Below are positions 17,883 through 26,203 of a stretch of DNA of 64,000 nt, piece by piece. The number at the start of each line of letters is the position of its first letter. Position 1 is the stretch's first letter. Below the pieces are notes generated by a model. The model had not been told where the DNA came from, did no database searches, and was given only the letters and a program-made list of their open reading frames with translations. The position numbers were made by a program, and so were the translations under genes. The DNA comes from Streptomyces cadmiisoli (GTDB taxonomy: Bacteria > Actinomycetota > Actinomycetes > Streptomycetales > Streptomycetaceae). The DNA lies in assembly GCF_003261055.1 (NCBI RefSeq), contig NZ_CP030073.1:5518001-5582000 (forward strand), written 5' to 3'.

Positions 17883-17915
17883 GTGGTCTACACCACGCCA
17901 GTGGTGTAGACCTGT
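17883..17915 (-). promoter_or_regulatory. Two DasR responsive elements (dre) upstream of nagE2
   Basis: Two adjacent near-palindromes. GTGGTCTACACCAC is at 17883-17896. AGTGGTGTAGACCTGT at 17900-17915 differs from the dre consensus ACTGGTCTAGACCAGT at three positions. They sit 19 bp upstream of the start codon. Confidence 0.85.
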
Positions 17916-17959
17916 TTTAGCACGATGAAGGGCGCATAAGGAACCCTCGTTTCCGGGGC

Positions 17960-19249
17960 TCAAACCCTCGTCACGTCGTCCACTTCCTCCTCGGCTTCGC
18001 GACCCGGTGTCCTCAGGTCGAACTTGGTGATCGCGAACCGGAAGACCGCGTAATAGACGACGGCGAAGGCCAGTCCGATCGGGATGATCGCCCACGGTTT
18101 CGTGGCCAGGTTCCAGTTGATGACGTAGTCGATCAGGCCGGCGGAGAAGCTGAACCCGTCGTGCACGCCGAGCGCCCAGGTCACCGCCATCGACACTCCG
18201 GTCAGCACGGCGTGGATCACGTAGAGGGCCGGCGCGACGAAGAGGAACGAGTACTCGAGCGGCTCGGTGATGCCGGTGACGAACGACGTCAGCGCCACCG
18301 ACAGCATCAGGCCCCCTACCTCCTTGCGACGGCTCGGCCGCGCGCAGTGCGTGATGGCGAGCGCCGCGGCGGGCAGCGCGAACATCATGATCGGGAAGAA
18401 GCCCGAGGTGAACTGGCCGGCGTCCGGATCCCCGGCCAGGAACATGTTGATGTCGCCGTGCACCACCGTGCCGTCCGGCCTGGTGTAGGTGCCGAACTGG
18501 AACCAGATGGGCACGTTCAGGAACTGGTGCAGGCCCACCACCAGCAGCGCCCGGTTCGCGATCCCGAAGACACCCGCGCCCCACGCGCCGAGGTCGCTCA
18601 TCCAGTCGCTGAAGCTCTCCAGCGCGCCACCGATCGGCGGCCAGATCCACAGGCACAGCGCGGCGAAGACGATCGCCACGAACGCCATGATGATCGGCAC
18701 CAGCCGGCGTCCGTTGAAGAAGCCGAGCCAGTCCACCAGCCGCGTGCGGTGGAAGCGCTGCCAGAAGTACGCGGTGAGCAGGCCCATCACGATCCCGCCG
18801 AACACCCCCGGGTTCTGGTAGGTGAAGGCCGTCACCGTCCCGTCGGTCACCTGGCAGCCGACCATCGGCACCGCCGTGGAACCCTCGGGGCAGTCCTGCG
18901 GGAACTGGCGCAGCACATTGAAGTAGACGAGGAAGCCCGCCACGGCCGCCAGCGCCGTCGACCCGTCCGACTTCTTCGCCATGCCGATCGCGACACCCAC
19001 GCAGAACAGCAGCGGCAGTCCCAGCGAGCCGTCGAGCAGGGCCCCGCCCGCTCCGACCATGACCCGCGAGACGTCGGTCCAGCCGAGCCCCTGGTCCCCG
19101 AACACGTCCGGCTGCCCCAGCCGGTTGAGGATGCCCGCGGCCGGCAGCACCGCGATCGGGAGCTGAAGGCTGCGGCCCATCTTCTGGAGGGCCTGGAACA
19201 ATCCGTTCCAGCGTGCGCGGGCGGGGCTGACGGCGCTGTCGGCAGTCAT
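17960..19249 (-). CDS. nagE1: PTS N-acetylglucosamine permease, EIIC (NagE1)
   Basis: The 429-residue second EIIC of the glucose/GlcNAc family is closely similar to the neighbouring NagE2 (shared QLPIAVLPAAGIL, GFFNGRRLVPIIMAFV, FVTGITEPLEYSFLFVAP). It carries extra residues in the N-terminal third (VFGDQGLGWTDVSRVMVGAG) and between helices. It is a paralogue produced by tandem duplication; in S. coelicolor NagE2 is, as I recall, the main transporter and NagE1 is dispensable. ATG 19249 follows GGGAGGAG. A dre sits 44-59 bp upstream in the region shared with divergent nagF. Only 95 bp separate its stop from the nagE2 start, so read-through is possible. Confidence 0.92.
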   Translation of the reverse strand: MTADSAVSPARARWNGLFQALQKMGRSLQLPIAVLPAAGILNRLGQPDVFGDQGLGWTDVSRVMVGAGGALLDGSLGLPLLFCVGVAIGMAKKSDGSTALAAVAGFLVYFNVLRQFPQDCPEGSTAVPMVGCQVTDGTVTAFTYQNPGVFGGIVMGLLTAYFWQRFHRTRLVDWLGFFNGRRLVPIIMAFVAIVFAALCLWIWPPIGGALESFSDWMSDLGAWGAGVFGIANRALLVVGLHQFLNVPIWFQFGTYTRPDGTVVHGDINMFLAGDPDAGQFTSGFFPIMMFALPAAALAITHCARPSRRKEVGGLMLSVALTSFVTGITEPLEYSFLFVAPALYVIHAVLTGVSMAVTWALGVHDGFSFSAGLIDYVINWNLATKPWAIIPIGLAFAVVYYAVFRFAITKFDLRTPGREAEEEVDDVTRV

Positions 19250-19292
19250 CGGACTCCTCCCGGGAGGACCGGGGTTTGGCGACCGCACCCCA

Positions 19293-19308
19293 GCTGGTGT
19301 AGACCAGT
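19293..19308. promoter_or_regulatory. DasR responsive element between nagE1 and nagF
   Basis: GCTGGTGTAGACCAGT matches the 16-base dre consensus at all but two positions. It can serve both divergent genes. Confidence 0.88.
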
Positions 19309-19424
19309 TGAGGAAGGTCCCGCTGTCGTGACGCCATCATTCGGTACGTCCGGCATGACCGCTCGCGAAGCTGGGCCAACTGTGGGTTACTGCGTCAAAG
19401 CGGTTCGGATCAGGGAGAAGGAAC

Positions 19425-19658
19425 ATGGCCAGCAAGGCTGAGAAGATCGTCGCCGGGCTCGGTGGAATCGACAACATCGAAGAGGTCGAGGGCTGCATCA
19501 CCCGCCTCCGCGTCGAGGTGTCCGACGCCTCGCTGGTCGACGACGCCGCGCTCAAGGGCGCCGGCGCCCACGGTGTCGTGAAGATGGGCACCGCCATCCA
19601 GGTCGTCATCGGCACCGACGCCGACCCGCTCGCGGCCGACATCGAAGACATGATGTGA
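19425..19658 (+). CDS. nagF: PTS GlcNAc-specific EIIB (NagF)
   Basis: The 77-residue soluble phosphocarrier takes phosphate from the general PTS chain and gives it to GlcNAc bound to the EIIC permease. The phosphorylated cysteine is in EEVEGCITRLRVEV (about residue 26), the family signature, followed by LKGAGAHGVVKMGTAIQVVI. ATG 19425 has a GGAGAAGGA site. It is encoded apart from and divergent to the two EIIC genes with a shared dre, so all three parts should respond to DasR. A strong hairpin follows the stop. Confidence 0.95.
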   Translation: MASKAEKIVAGLGGIDNIEEVEGCITRLRVEVSDASLVDDAALKGAGAHGVVKMGTAIQVVIGTDADPLAADIEDMM

Positions 19659-19670
19659 GACCGAGTTCAC

Positions 19671-19710
19671 CGGCAGGGGCCCCTTCAGCCACCCGAAGGG
19701 GCCCCTGCCG
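19671..19710 (+). terminator. Terminator after nagF
   Basis: Perfect 16-bp stem (CGGCAGGGGCCCCTTC at 19671-19686 with 19695-19710) and an 8-base loop, 12 bases past the stop codon. Confidence 0.9.
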
Positions 19711-19732
19711 CGTGTGCGGCTAGGCTCACCAC

Positions 19733-20470
<738 letters not shown>

Positions 20471-20536
20471 AGAAAACCCCAAAACCGGTGGTCGGAGCGG
20501 GCAACCGCGCCGACCATCATCGCGTCTGAACAGATA

Positions 20537-20565
20537 CGGGCGCACGGCTCGACACCGTGCGCCCG
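20537..20565 (+). terminator. Hairpin after rph, possible terminator
   Basis: Perfect 11-bp stem (CGGGCGCACGG at 20537-20547 with 20555-20565) and a 7-base loop, between rph and the lipoprotein gene. There is no T run, so termination is likely but not certain. Confidence 0.55.
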
Positions 20566-20611
20566 GCCAGTCACCGGGCCCGCCGGGCCTGATCCGAGGG
20601 AGGGACGTTCC

Positions 20612-21013
20612 ATGGCCGCGAGCCGCCGCCGACGCCGTACCGCTGCCGTCGCCGCCACAGTGGCGGCGATCGCGCTGACCGCCGGGCTGACGACCGGCTG
20701 CGCCGCCGTCGACAAGGCACTCGACTGTGTGCAGACCGCCGACGCCATCGCGGACAGCGTCACCGACCTCCAGCAGGCCGTGGAGAACGCCGCGAACGAC
20801 CCGACCCAGCTCGCCGAGTCCCTCGACTCCATCGAGCAGAACCTCGGCGAGATCGGCGACAAGACCGACAACGCCGACGTCGACAAGGCGGTCGGCGACC
20901 TCGAGAAGGCCGTCACCAACGTCCGCACGGCCATCGAGAACGGCGACGAGACCCCCGACATCAGCCCCGTCACCGACGCGGCCGGCGAGCTGACAAAGGT
21001 CTGCACGCCGTAG
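20612..21013 (+). CDS. Small secreted lipoprotein of unknown function
   Basis: The 133-residue product has a lipoprotein signal: Arg-rich start MAASRRRRRTAA (suggesting Tat or strong Sec targeting), hydrophobic VAATVAAIALTAGL and lipobox LTTGC at about residues 26-30. The mature part is acidic and helical with heptad-like spacing (SVTDLQQAVENAANDPTQ, IEQNLGEIGDKTDN, AVGDLEKAVTNVRTAI), so probably coiled-coil. It contains two further Cys that could form a disulfide. It should be tethered to the outer face of the membrane. I do not recognise a functional family. The GAGGGAGGGACG ribosome site fixes the start. Confidence 0.85.
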   Translation: MAASRRRRRTAAVAATVAAIALTAGLTTGCAAVDKALDCVQTADAIADSVTDLQQAVENAANDPTQLAESLDSIEQNLGEIGDKTDNADVDKAVGDLEKAVTNVRTAIENGDETPDISPVTDAAGELTKVCTP

Positions 21014-21047
21014 GGAACCGCGCCGCGGGGCCGGGATACTGGTCGCC

Positions 21048-21650
21048 ATGACCCGCCTGATCCTCGCCACCCGCAACGCCGGAAAGATCACCGAACTGAA
21101 GGCGATCCTCGCCGACGCAGGTCTCCCGCACGACCTCGTCGGCGCGGACGCCTACCCCGACATCCCCGACGTCAAGGAGACCGGCGTCACCTTCGCCGAG
21201 AACGCGCTGCTGAAGGCCCACGCCCTCGCCCGCGCCACCGGTCTGCCCGCCGTCGCCGACGACTCGGGCCTGTGCGTCGACGTGCTGAACGGCGCACCCG
21301 GCATCTTCTCCGCCCGCTGGTCCGGCCGGCACGGCGACGACCGGGCCAACCTCGACCTGCTGCTGGCCCAGCTCACGGACATCTCCGACGAGCACCGGCA
21401 GGCGCACTTCGCGTGCGCGGCGGCGCTGGCGCTGCCCGACGGCACGGAACGCGTCGTCGAGGGGCAGCTGCGAGGGGTGCTGCGCCACGCCCCCGCGGGC
21501 ACGGGCGGCTTCGGCTACGACCCGATCCTCCAGCCGGAGGGCGAGACGCGCACCTGCGCGGAGCTGACCCCCGCCGAGAAGAACGCGATCAGCCACCGGG
21601 GCGAGGCGTTCCGGGCGCTGGTGCCGGTGGTGCGGGAACTGCTCGGCTGA
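21048..21650 (+). CDS. rdgB: XTP/dITP pyrophosphatase, RdgB/HAM1 family
   Basis: The 200-residue house-cleaning enzyme hydrolyses non-canonical purine triphosphates (dITP, XTP) to monophosphates, keeping them out of DNA and RNA. The family pattern is complete: LILATRNAGKITELKAIL at the N-terminus, VTFAENALLKAHALARATG, then ADDSGLCVDVLNGAPGIFSA with the catalytic DDSGL, and FGYDPILQPEG and ISHRGEAF at the end. Its stop is 15 bp from the tRNA gene on the opposite strand. Confidence 0.97.
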   Translation: MTRLILATRNAGKITELKAILADAGLPHDLVGADAYPDIPDVKETGVTFAENALLKAHALARATGLPAVADDSGLCVDVLNGAPGIFSARWSGRHGDDRANLDLLLAQLTDISDEHRQAHFACAAALALPDGTERVVEGQLRGVLRHAPAGTGGFGYDPILQPEGETRTCAELTPAEKNAISHRGEAFRALVPVVRELLG

Positions 21651-21664
21651 CCGAGGGAGTTGCT

Positions 21665-21750
21665 GGTGCGGCCGGAGGGACTCGAACCCTCACGGGAGTT
21701 ACCCCACTGGGACCTAAACCCAGCGTGACTGCCAATTCCACCACGGCCGC
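21665..21750 (-). tRNA. tRNA-Leu (anticodon UAG)
   Basis: The minus strand folds as a class II tRNA. The acceptor GCGGCCG pairs with CGGCCGC and A plus an encoded CCA end at 21665. The anticodon stem CUGGG/CCCAG encloses loop UUUAGGU, giving anticodon UAG. There is a long variable arm, and the T arm has GGUUCGAGUCC. It reads CUA, a rare codon in this genome, and possibly other CUN codons by wobble. Confidence 0.96.
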
Positions 21751-21788
21751 CCGGTCATGCCCGGCCATGCTACTGGCCGGGCATGCGC

Positions 21789-22256
21789 TCAGATGCCCAG
21801 ATCCTTGATGATCTTGGCCACGTGGCCGGTCGCCCGCACGTTGTACAACGCGCGCTCGACCTTGCCCTCCTCGTCGACGATCACCGTGGAGCGGATGACG
21901 CCGAGGTAGGTCTTGCCGTAGTTCTTCTTCTCGCCGAAGGCGCCGTACGCCTCGATGACCGACTTCTCCGGGTCCGCGGCCAGCGTGACCCGGAGGTTCT
22001 CCTTCTCGCGGAACTTCGCGAGCTTCTCGGGGGCGTCCGGCGAGATGCCGATGACGTCGTAGCCCGCGGTGGCGAGGACGTCGAGGTTGTCGGTGAAGTC
22101 GCAGGCCTGCTTGGTGCAGCCGGCGGTCAGCGCGGCCGGGTAGAAGTAGACGATGACCTTGCGGCCCTTGTGGTCCGACAGGGAGACCTCGTTGCCGTCG
22201 GCGTCCGGGAGGGTGAAGGCGGGGGCGGTGTCCCCGGGCTGGAGTCGCTCACTCAT
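21789..22256 (-). CDS. bcp: Thioredoxin-dependent thiol peroxidase (Bcp/PrxQ)
   Basis: The 155-residue cytoplasmic peroxiredoxin is predicted to reduce H2O2 and organic hydroperoxides using thioredoxin. LQPGDTAPAFTLPDADGNEV opens the fold and the active site is YFYPAALTAGCTKQACDF, with the peroxidatic Cys and a resolving Cys five residues later, as in atypical 2-Cys PrxQ. GISPDAPEKLAKF and RSTVIVDEEGKV complete it. The usual Thr three residues before the Cys is present (LTAGC). Start ATG 22256 precedes MSERLQPGD. The gene is divergent from the DUF3618 gene. Confidence 0.95.
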   Translation of the reverse strand: MSERLQPGDTAPAFTLPDADGNEVSLSDHKGRKVIVYFYPAALTAGCTKQACDFTDNLDVLATAGYDVIGISPDAPEKLAKFREKENLRVTLAADPEKSVIEAYGAFGEKKNYGKTYLGVIRSTVIVDEEGKVERALYNVRATGHVAKIIKDLGI

Positions 22257-22350
22257 CGATCCAGGGTAACCGGGGGTCCTGACAGTGCGGTCGGTCCATG
22301 AGCTGACAGACTGTCCGAAACAGGTATCAGCAGACTTCGGAGGCCGTACG

Positions 22351-22680
22351 GTGGCGGACACGTCGGACACCAGGACACCGGCGCAGATCGAGGCGGACAT
22401 CAAGCGCCGCCGCGCACTGCTGGCCGAGACGCTCGACGAGATCGGGATGCGGGTGCATCCGAGGACCATCGTCGGGGACGCCAAGGCCAAGGTCGTGTCG
22501 AACGTCGATCACACCCTCGGGCGGGCGTACGTCCAGGTCAATCGGGTGGTGACCGATGTCGGGGCACGCTTCCTCGGCGACCGGGGCGCGGCGCGGATGG
22601 ATCGCGTGCTGCCCGTCGCGCTGGTCGCCGTGGGCGTCGCCGGACTGCTCGTGCTGAGCACGCGGCGGCGCAAGGGCTGA
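22351..22680 (+). CDS. DUF3618-type membrane protein
   Basis: The 109-residue protein begins with the DUF3618 pattern RTPAQIEADIKRRRALLAET followed by LDEIGMRVHPRTIVGDAK. It ends with one membrane helix (VLPVALVAVGVAGLLVLS) and a basic RRRKG tail. It is probably an inner-membrane protein with an N-terminal helical cytoplasmic domain; the family has no firm function. The GTG at 22351 is chosen for its CGGAGG site at 22338-22343 and because the domain starts ten residues later. Confidence 0.78.
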   Translation: MADTSDTRTPAQIEADIKRRRALLAETLDEIGMRVHPRTIVGDAKAKVVSNVDHTLGRAYVQVNRVVTDVGARFLGDRGAARMDRVLPVALVAVGVAGLLVLSTRRRKG

Positions 22681-22724
22681 CCCGTGCGCGGACGGACGAG
22701 TCGAAGGCAGGTAGGTTCAAAGGC

Positions 22725-23081
22725 GTGAGCGCCAAGAGAAACGACCAGAACACCCATCCCGACAAGCTGCCCATCCGGATGCTGCACGACCGTGTGCTCG
22801 TGCGGCAGGACGCCAGTGAGGGCGAGCGGCGCTCGGGCGGTGGCATCCTCATCCCCGCCACGGCGGCCGTGGGCCGTCGGCTGGCCTGGGCGGAGGTCGT
22901 GGCGGTCGGGCAGAACGTGCGTACCGTCGAGCCCGGCGACCGGGTCCTGTACGACCCGGAGGACCGCGCCGAGGTGGAGGTGCGCGGAGTCGCGTACGTC
23001 CTGATGCGCGAGCGCGACCTGCACGCGGTGGCCGCGGATCGTTTCGAGGGGTCCGAGGACTCCACGGGGCTCTATCTCTAG
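22725..23081 (+). CDS. GroES-like co-chaperonin (paralogue)
   Basis: The 118-residue protein matches the GroES fold: IRMLHDRVLVRQDASEGERR, GGILIPATA, a mobile-loop region, AEVVAVGQNVRTVEPGDRVL, and a C-terminal beta segment. It differs from canonical GroES, which is encoded before groEL: there is no groEL nearby, the N-terminus is extended (MSAKRNDQNTHPDKLP), and the C-terminus has an added acidic tail (RFEGSEDSTGLYL). It may modify GroEL activity under particular conditions or have another role. The GTG start is short of a strong ribosome site. A hairpin follows it. Confidence 0.85.
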   Translation: MSAKRNDQNTHPDKLPIRMLHDRVLVRQDASEGERRSGGGILIPATAAVGRRLAWAEVVAVGQNVRTVEPGDRVLYDPEDRAEVEVRGVAYVLMRERDLHAVAADRFEGSEDSTGLYL

Positions 23082-23114
23082 AGACGGGGCTCTGCCCGAG
23101 GACCGGGTGTGCGG

Positions 23115-23142
23115 GAGGCCGGTGACCATCGTCACCGGCCTC
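23115..23142 (+). terminator. Terminator after the GroES-like gene
   Basis: Perfect 12-bp stem (GAGGCCGGTGAC at 23115-23126 with 23131-23142) and CATC loop, followed by TTCTCG. Confidence 0.85.
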
Positions 23143-23251
23143 TTCTCGTGCCCGCTTGCTAGATTTGAAGGAACCCCGACGAGACGCGCCGTACCGGGTC
23201 GAAGGCAAAGACGACGCACCCCGACCGTTCTGTCTCTCGGAGGTGCCTGTC

Positions 23252-23572
23252 ATGGCCTGGGTTCTGCTGATCGTCGCCGGTCTCCTGGAAGTGGGCTGGG
23301 CGATCGGGATGAAGTACACCGACGGCTTCACCCGGCTCGTTCCCAGTGTGCTCACCGGCGCCGGCATCGTCGCCAGCATGCTGCTGCTGTCGTACGCGGC
23401 GAAGTCCCTGCCCATCGGTACCGCCTACGGCGTCTGGGTGGGGATCGGGGCCGCCGGGTCGGCGGTGCTCGGCATGGTGGTGCTGGGGGAGCCGGCGACC
23501 GCCGCCCGGATCTTCTTCGTCTGTCTGCTGCTCGTGGCCGTCGTGGGGCTGAAGGCGACCTCGGGTCACTGA
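23252..23572 (+). CDS. Small multidrug resistance family transporter, Gdx/SugE type
   Basis: A 106-residue, four-helix membrane protein of the SMR family, working as a proton antiporter dimer. The essential first-helix Glu is in GLLEVGWAIGMKYTDGFTRL. The W-x-x-G-x-K pattern there is typical of the Gdx (guanidinium exporter) branch rather than EmrE-type drug exporters. Remaining helices: SMLLLSYAAKSLPIGTAYGV, VWVGIGAAGSAVLGMVVLGE and RIFFVCLLLVAVVGLK. ATG 23252 has a CTCGGAGGTG site. I see no convincing guanidine riboswitch in the 109 bp upstream. It converges with the penicillin-binding protein gene, stops 10 bp apart. Confidence 0.9.
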   Translation: MAWVLLIVAGLLEVGWAIGMKYTDGFTRLVPSVLTGAGIVASMLLLSYAAKSLPIGTAYGVWVGIGAAGSAVLGMVVLGEPATAARIFFVCLLLVAVVGLKATSGH

Positions 23573-23582
23573 CCCGGGCGGG

Positions 23583-25973
23583 TCACAGTCTGATCGTGTA
23601 CTGCGGGACCGGGCCCGTCGTGCCCGTGCTCGCACCGCTGCCGGTGGTGCCTCCGGCCGGTCCGCCGGTGGAGCCGCCGCCGGTGGTCGGGTCGCCCGTC
23701 CCCCCGCCGTCGGTGCCGCCGCCGGTGGTCGGATCCCCCGTGCCCCCGCCGTCCGCGGCGCCGCCATCGGTCGCGCCACCGTCCGTGGTGCCGCCGTCCG
23801 TGGTCCCGGTGGAATCGCCGCCGGTGGTGGTCCCGCCGTCCGTCTGGCCGCCCTGCGTGCCGCCCTGGTCCGCGCCCCCGTTCTCCTGACCGCCGGTGCC
23901 CGGAGTGGTCTCGTCCGAGGGCTTGTCCGACGGGTCGCCGGTCGTCGGCGGGACCTCGGGCAGGTCCCACTCCTCGGCGCCCTCCTGGAGCCGGAGGCTG
24001 AAGTCGGAGGCCGGGGTGCCCTTGAGAGCGTCCTTGGTGAACTGGGCCCAGATCTCGGCGGGCGGGCCGCCGCCGTTGACGCGCTCCAGGCCGATCGCCC
24101 CGTAGAGCGACTTGTGGGCCGCCGTCACCGGGTCCTGGCCCATGACGGCGACGACGGTGGCGAGATCGGGGGTGTAGCCCGCGAACCAGGCCGCCGTGTC
24201 CTCCTCCGCGGTGCCGGTCTTGCCGGCCGCGGGCCGTCCGGCGGCCTGCGCCGCGGTGGCGGTGCCGTTCTCGACGACGCTGCGCAGGATCGACGTCGTC
24301 GTGTCGGCGGCCTCACGGCTGACGGCCTGGCGGGTCCGGCGCTCGGGCAGCTCGACCACCTCGCTGCCGCCCTTGGTGATCTTGTCGATCATGGTGTACG
24401 TGCCGTGCTCGCCGTGGTTGGCGAGCGTCGCGTACGCCTCGGCCATGTCGAGGACGCTGGCCGTGGCCACCCCGAGGGCGACCGACGGGTACGGATTGAG
24501 CTCCGGGGTCGCGGACGGCAGGCCCAGGTCGATCGCGGTCTGCTCCACCTTGTCGGGACCGACGTCCACGGCCATCTGCGCGTACACCGAGTTCACGGAC
24601 TTGTCGGTGGCCTGGCGGACGGTCACGTCGCCGTAGGAGACCTGGTCCTCGTTCTCCGGGGCGTAGGCGCTGTTCCAGCCCTCGACCGGGCGCTTGTTGG
24701 TGCCGTCGTAGCGGGTGTTGGGGGTGATGCGGTTGCCGTTGCGGGTGGTGGACTCGTTCTGCACGGCCGCGGTGAAGACGAACGGCTTGAAGGTGGAGCC
24801 GACCTGGAAGTCCCGGCGGGTGGCGCCGTTGGTGTACTGCTTCACGTAGTCGACCCCGCCGTACATGGCGACGACCCTGCCGGTCCCGGGATCGACGGCG
24901 GCGCCGCCCGCGCGGACGTAGTTGTCGACCTTGTTGTTCTTCTTGTCCAGCTTGGACATCAGCCGGTCGTCCACGGCCTTGACGAAGGCGTCCTGCTTGG
25001 GCTTCTCGATCGTGGTGGTGATGCGGTAGCCGCCCGCTTCGAGTTCGTCGGAGCTGATGATCCGGTTCTCGACGAGGTACTGCTCGACGGCCTCCACGAG
25101 GTAGCCGCGCTGCCCGGACATGCCGGTGGGCACGGTGGCCTCCTTCGGCATCGGGAACTTCAGGCCGGTCCGCTCCGAAGCGCTCAGCCAGCCCTTCTTC
25201 ACCATGCCGTCGAGGACGTACCTCCACCGGGCCTCGGCCGCGGGCCGGTTCTCCGGGTGGGCGACGACGTCGTACTCGCTGGGCGCGTTGAGCAGCGCGG
25301 CGAGGTAGGCGCCCTTGGCGGGGTCCAGGTCGGCCGCGTCCGTACCGTAGTAGGCGTGGGCGGCGGCCTGCATGCCGTAGGCGTTGCGGCCGAAGTAGCT
25401 GGTGTTGAGGTAGCCCTCCAGGATCTCGTCCTTGGTCTTCTCCTGGTCCAGCTTGATCGAGATGAAGAACTCCTTCGCCTTGCGGGTCAGGGTCTGCTCC
25501 TGCGCCAGGTAGTAGTTCTTCACGTACTGCTGGGTGATCGTGGACCCGGACTGCTTGCCCTTGCCGGTGACCGTGTTCCAGCCGGCCCGCACCATCGCCT
25601 TCGGGTCGATGGCGGACTCGGTGTAGAAGTCGCGGTCCTCGGCGGCCAGCACCGCGTGCTGGGCGTCCTTGGAGATCTGGCCGAGGGAGACGTTCTCCCG
25701 GTTGACCTCGCCGTCCCGGGCGATCTGCGAGCCGTCGGCGTAGAGGTAGACGTTGCTCTGCTTGGTCGCCAGCGCGTTCGCCGCCGGGATCTTGACCGTG
25801 GAGTAGCCGAGGTAGAACAGGCCGATCAGCAGCAGCACGCCGAGGACGAAGCCGCCCAGCAGCATGCGCCAGGTCGGGATGATCCTGCGCCAGCCGGTGC
25901 GCCGTGGGCGCTCCGGTTGCCCTTCGTCGGGCAGGCCCTGATCCGGCTGCTGCGGCTGCGGCTCGTCACTCAT
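23583..25973 (-). CDS. Class A penicillin-binding protein (transglycosylase/transpeptidase)
   Basis: A 796-residue bifunctional peptidoglycan synthase. A cytoplasmic Pro/Gln-rich N-terminus leads to one membrane helix (about residues 37-58). The GT51 glycosyltransferase domain has EDRDFYTESAIDPKAMVRA and GSTITQQYVKNYYL. The transpeptidase domain has STFKPF (catalytic Ser), SVNSVYAQ and KTGTAEE. The last 110 residues are a Gly/Thr/Asp/Ser-rich tail (TTGGGTDGGGTGDPTTGG), probably flexible and wall-spanning. ATG 25973 is chosen; an in-frame GTG nine bases upstream is too close to the CAGGAG site. A cluster of CGTACG sequences precedes it. Confidence 0.92.
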   Translation of the reverse strand: MSDEPQPQQPDQGLPDEGQPERPRRTGWRRIIPTWRMLLGGFVLGVLLLIGLFYLGYSTVKIPAANALATKQSNVYLYADGSQIARDGEVNRENVSLGQISKDAQHAVLAAEDRDFYTESAIDPKAMVRAGWNTVTGKGKQSGSTITQQYVKNYYLAQEQTLTRKAKEFFISIKLDQEKTKDEILEGYLNTSYFGRNAYGMQAAAHAYYGTDAADLDPAKGAYLAALLNAPSEYDVVAHPENRPAAEARWRYVLDGMVKKGWLSASERTGLKFPMPKEATVPTGMSGQRGYLVEAVEQYLVENRIISSDELEAGGYRITTTIEKPKQDAFVKAVDDRLMSKLDKKNNKVDNYVRAGGAAVDPGTGRVVAMYGGVDYVKQYTNGATRRDFQVGSTFKPFVFTAAVQNESTTRNGNRITPNTRYDGTNKRPVEGWNSAYAPENEDQVSYGDVTVRQATDKSVNSVYAQMAVDVGPDKVEQTAIDLGLPSATPELNPYPSVALGVATASVLDMAEAYATLANHGEHGTYTMIDKITKGGSEVVELPERRTRQAVSREAADTTTSILRSVVENGTATAAQAAGRPAAGKTGTAEEDTAAWFAGYTPDLATVVAVMGQDPVTAAHKSLYGAIGLERVNGGGPPAEIWAQFTKDALKGTPASDFSLRLQEGAEEWDLPEVPPTTGDPSDKPSDETTPGTGGQENGGADQGGTQGGQTDGGTTTGGDSTGTTDGGTTDGGATDGGAADGGGTGDPTTGGGTDGGGTGDPTTGGGSTGGPAGGTTGSGASTGTTGPVPQYTIRL

Positions 25974-26000
25974 CTCGTGCACGGACTCCTGTTGTGTCGT

Positions 26001-26052
26001 CGTACGCTCCCGTACGACTTTCTCCTCATACGTACCCGTACGTCCACGTACG
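26001..26052. promoter_or_regulatory. Cluster of CGTACG palindromes upstream of the penicillin-binding protein gene
   Basis: CGTACG occurs at 26001, 26011, 26037 and 26047, with CGTACC at 26031. The perfect copies form two pairs, each with 10-bp spacing, on one face of the helix. The cluster lies 28-79 bp upstream of the start codon. The binding factor is unknown. Confidence 0.4.
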
Positions 26053-26203
26053 GCTTCTGCGCCCCTCGTTGAAGACTCTCGCACCGAGCGTTCCGTTCCC
26101 GGATTGCGGCGCGTGTCCGGTACGGAAATTGCGTGGCAGGCCCGCACGGCGGAGCACTAGGCTCCTGCGCTTCGGTGCCGGGCGGCCTGGGAAGGTGATT
26201 TGC

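Noticed and set aside
16617..19379. A single 920-codon open frame running through both PTS permease genes
   Set aside because: Only the part from 17864 down to 16617 encodes a permease; the rest reads nagE1 in the wrong frame and gives Arg/Pro-rich nonsense, while nagE1 has its own frame and ribosome site.
23143..23251. Guanidine riboswitch upstream of the SMR exporter
   Set aside because: I looked for the ACGA-loop hairpins and the ykkC core; ACGA strings occur but without flanking complementary stems.
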